Shown here piece after piece: positions 5,488-5,697 of a stretch of 5,697 nucleotides of DNA (positions are counted from its first letter, which is position 1; every line of letters begins with the position of its first letter). The DNA lies in the NCBI GenBank assembly GCA_021850745.1, contig JAJZKX010000141.1:1-5697 (forward strand), read 5' to 3'. The notes under the pieces are model-generated. The model saw only the letters and a program-made list of their open reading frames with translations. It had not been told where the DNA came from and searched no databases. This stretch comes from Thermoplasmata archaeon. Its GTDB lineage: Archaea > Thermoplasmatota > Thermoplasmata > Thermoplasmatales > Thermoplasmataceae. The position numbers were made by a program, and so were the translations under genes.

Positions 5488-5697
5488 ATGAATACCGACA
5501 TTGCCTTTATTCACGCCCCCAGCATCTATGATTTCAGGAAACGCAACCTCAAGGAGGGGCCCATAGGCGATGTGGTGCCATCCACTCCCGTTTTTGAAAT
5601 GTACCCTGTAGGCTTCATAAGCATGCTGAATTATGCAATATCTCAGGGCTTCAACGGAAGGATTTCCAATCTTGCGGTTCTGATGCTCTCCGGCCAG
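5488..5697 (+). CDS. B12-binding/radical SAM domain protein, N-terminal part (3' end outside window)
   Basis: Only the first 70 codons are present; the frame is still open at the right edge. The start is the only ATG in an open frame that begins just after the previous gene's stop, with GAGGT ten bases upstream. The N-terminus DIAFIHAPSIYDFR (4-17), then GPIGDVVPSTPVFEMYPVGF, is the start of the cobalamin-binding Rossmann-like domain found in class B radical SAM proteins. It most resembles, from memory, the archaeal family named after Ta0216 of Thermoplasma acidophilum. In such proteins a Cys-x3-Cys-x2-Cys 4Fe-4S motif normally follows the B12 domain; it would lie outside the window, so the radical SAM part is inferred from family likeness only. 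The reaction and substrate are unknown. A hairpin may overlap its ribosome binding site. Confidence 0.7.
   Translation, partial: MNTDIAFIHAPSIYDFRKRNLKEGPIGDVVPSTPVFEMYPVGFISMLNYAISQGFNGRISNLAVLMLSGQ

Noticed and set aside
1..5697. Mobile element, CRISPR, toxin-antitoxin or phage defence system
   Set aside because: No transposase, integrase, terminal repeats or spaced repeats. The RHH protein is much longer than RHH antitoxins, and its neighbour is a metabolic enzyme with full catalytic motifs rather than a toxin.

Overview
The window looks like chromosomal DNA from a thermoacidophilic archaeon of the order Thermoplasmatales (Thermoplasma or a relative). This rests on several things: arginine is written mostly AGG/AGA and isoleucine often ATA; TATA boxes lie about 25 bases before start codons with no ribosome binding site (leaderless mRNAs), while other genes carry GGAGG-type sites; the respiratory genes have a divergent archaeal cytochrome bd-type sequence; and the last gene resembles a B12-binding/radical SAM family first named from Thermoplasma acidophilum. 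GC content looks moderate, roughly the mid 40s percent by eye. The lineage call is inference.

Layout. Positions 1-1662 hold three rightward genes: the 3' part of an APC-superfamily amino acid/polyamine permease (5' end outside the window), a small protein with a PH/GRAM-like sequence pattern, and a small ABM-fold (antibiotic biosynthesis monooxygenase-like) protein with its own probable leaderless promoter. Positions 1663-3968 hold the leftward operon cydA-cydB for a cytochrome bd-type terminal oxidase. The cydB stop codon abuts the ABM stop codon with no spacer (TGATCA). Positions 3969-4108 are a compact divergent control region with two opposed TATA boxes and, between them, a direct repeat with a 10-base period inside an inverted repeat. 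Positions 4109-5442 hold a rightward pair: a ribbon-helix-helix (RHH) DNA-binding protein with an unassigned C-terminal part, then a glycerophosphodiester phosphodiesterase. From 5488 the first 70 codons of a B12-binding/radical SAM protein run off the right edge. No stretch above 300 bases lacks a gene. I see no tRNA, rRNA, CRISPR array, insertion sequence or phage gene.

How the genes fit together. The clearest functional unit is the terminal oxidase and its divergently transcribed RHH neighbour. The geometry suggests that the RHH protein binds the repeats between the two promoters and controls the oxidase operon, itself, or both; this is a hypothesis. The oxidase keeps the heme ligands and quinol-site residues but departs from the E. 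coli enzyme at two functional positions and in its second subunit. The permease, PH-like protein, ABM protein, phosphodiesterase and radical SAM protein have no obvious pathway link to it. I see no wholly unknown system; the most interesting material is the cydA/RHH control region, the RHH protein's C-terminal half, and the altered oxidase residues.
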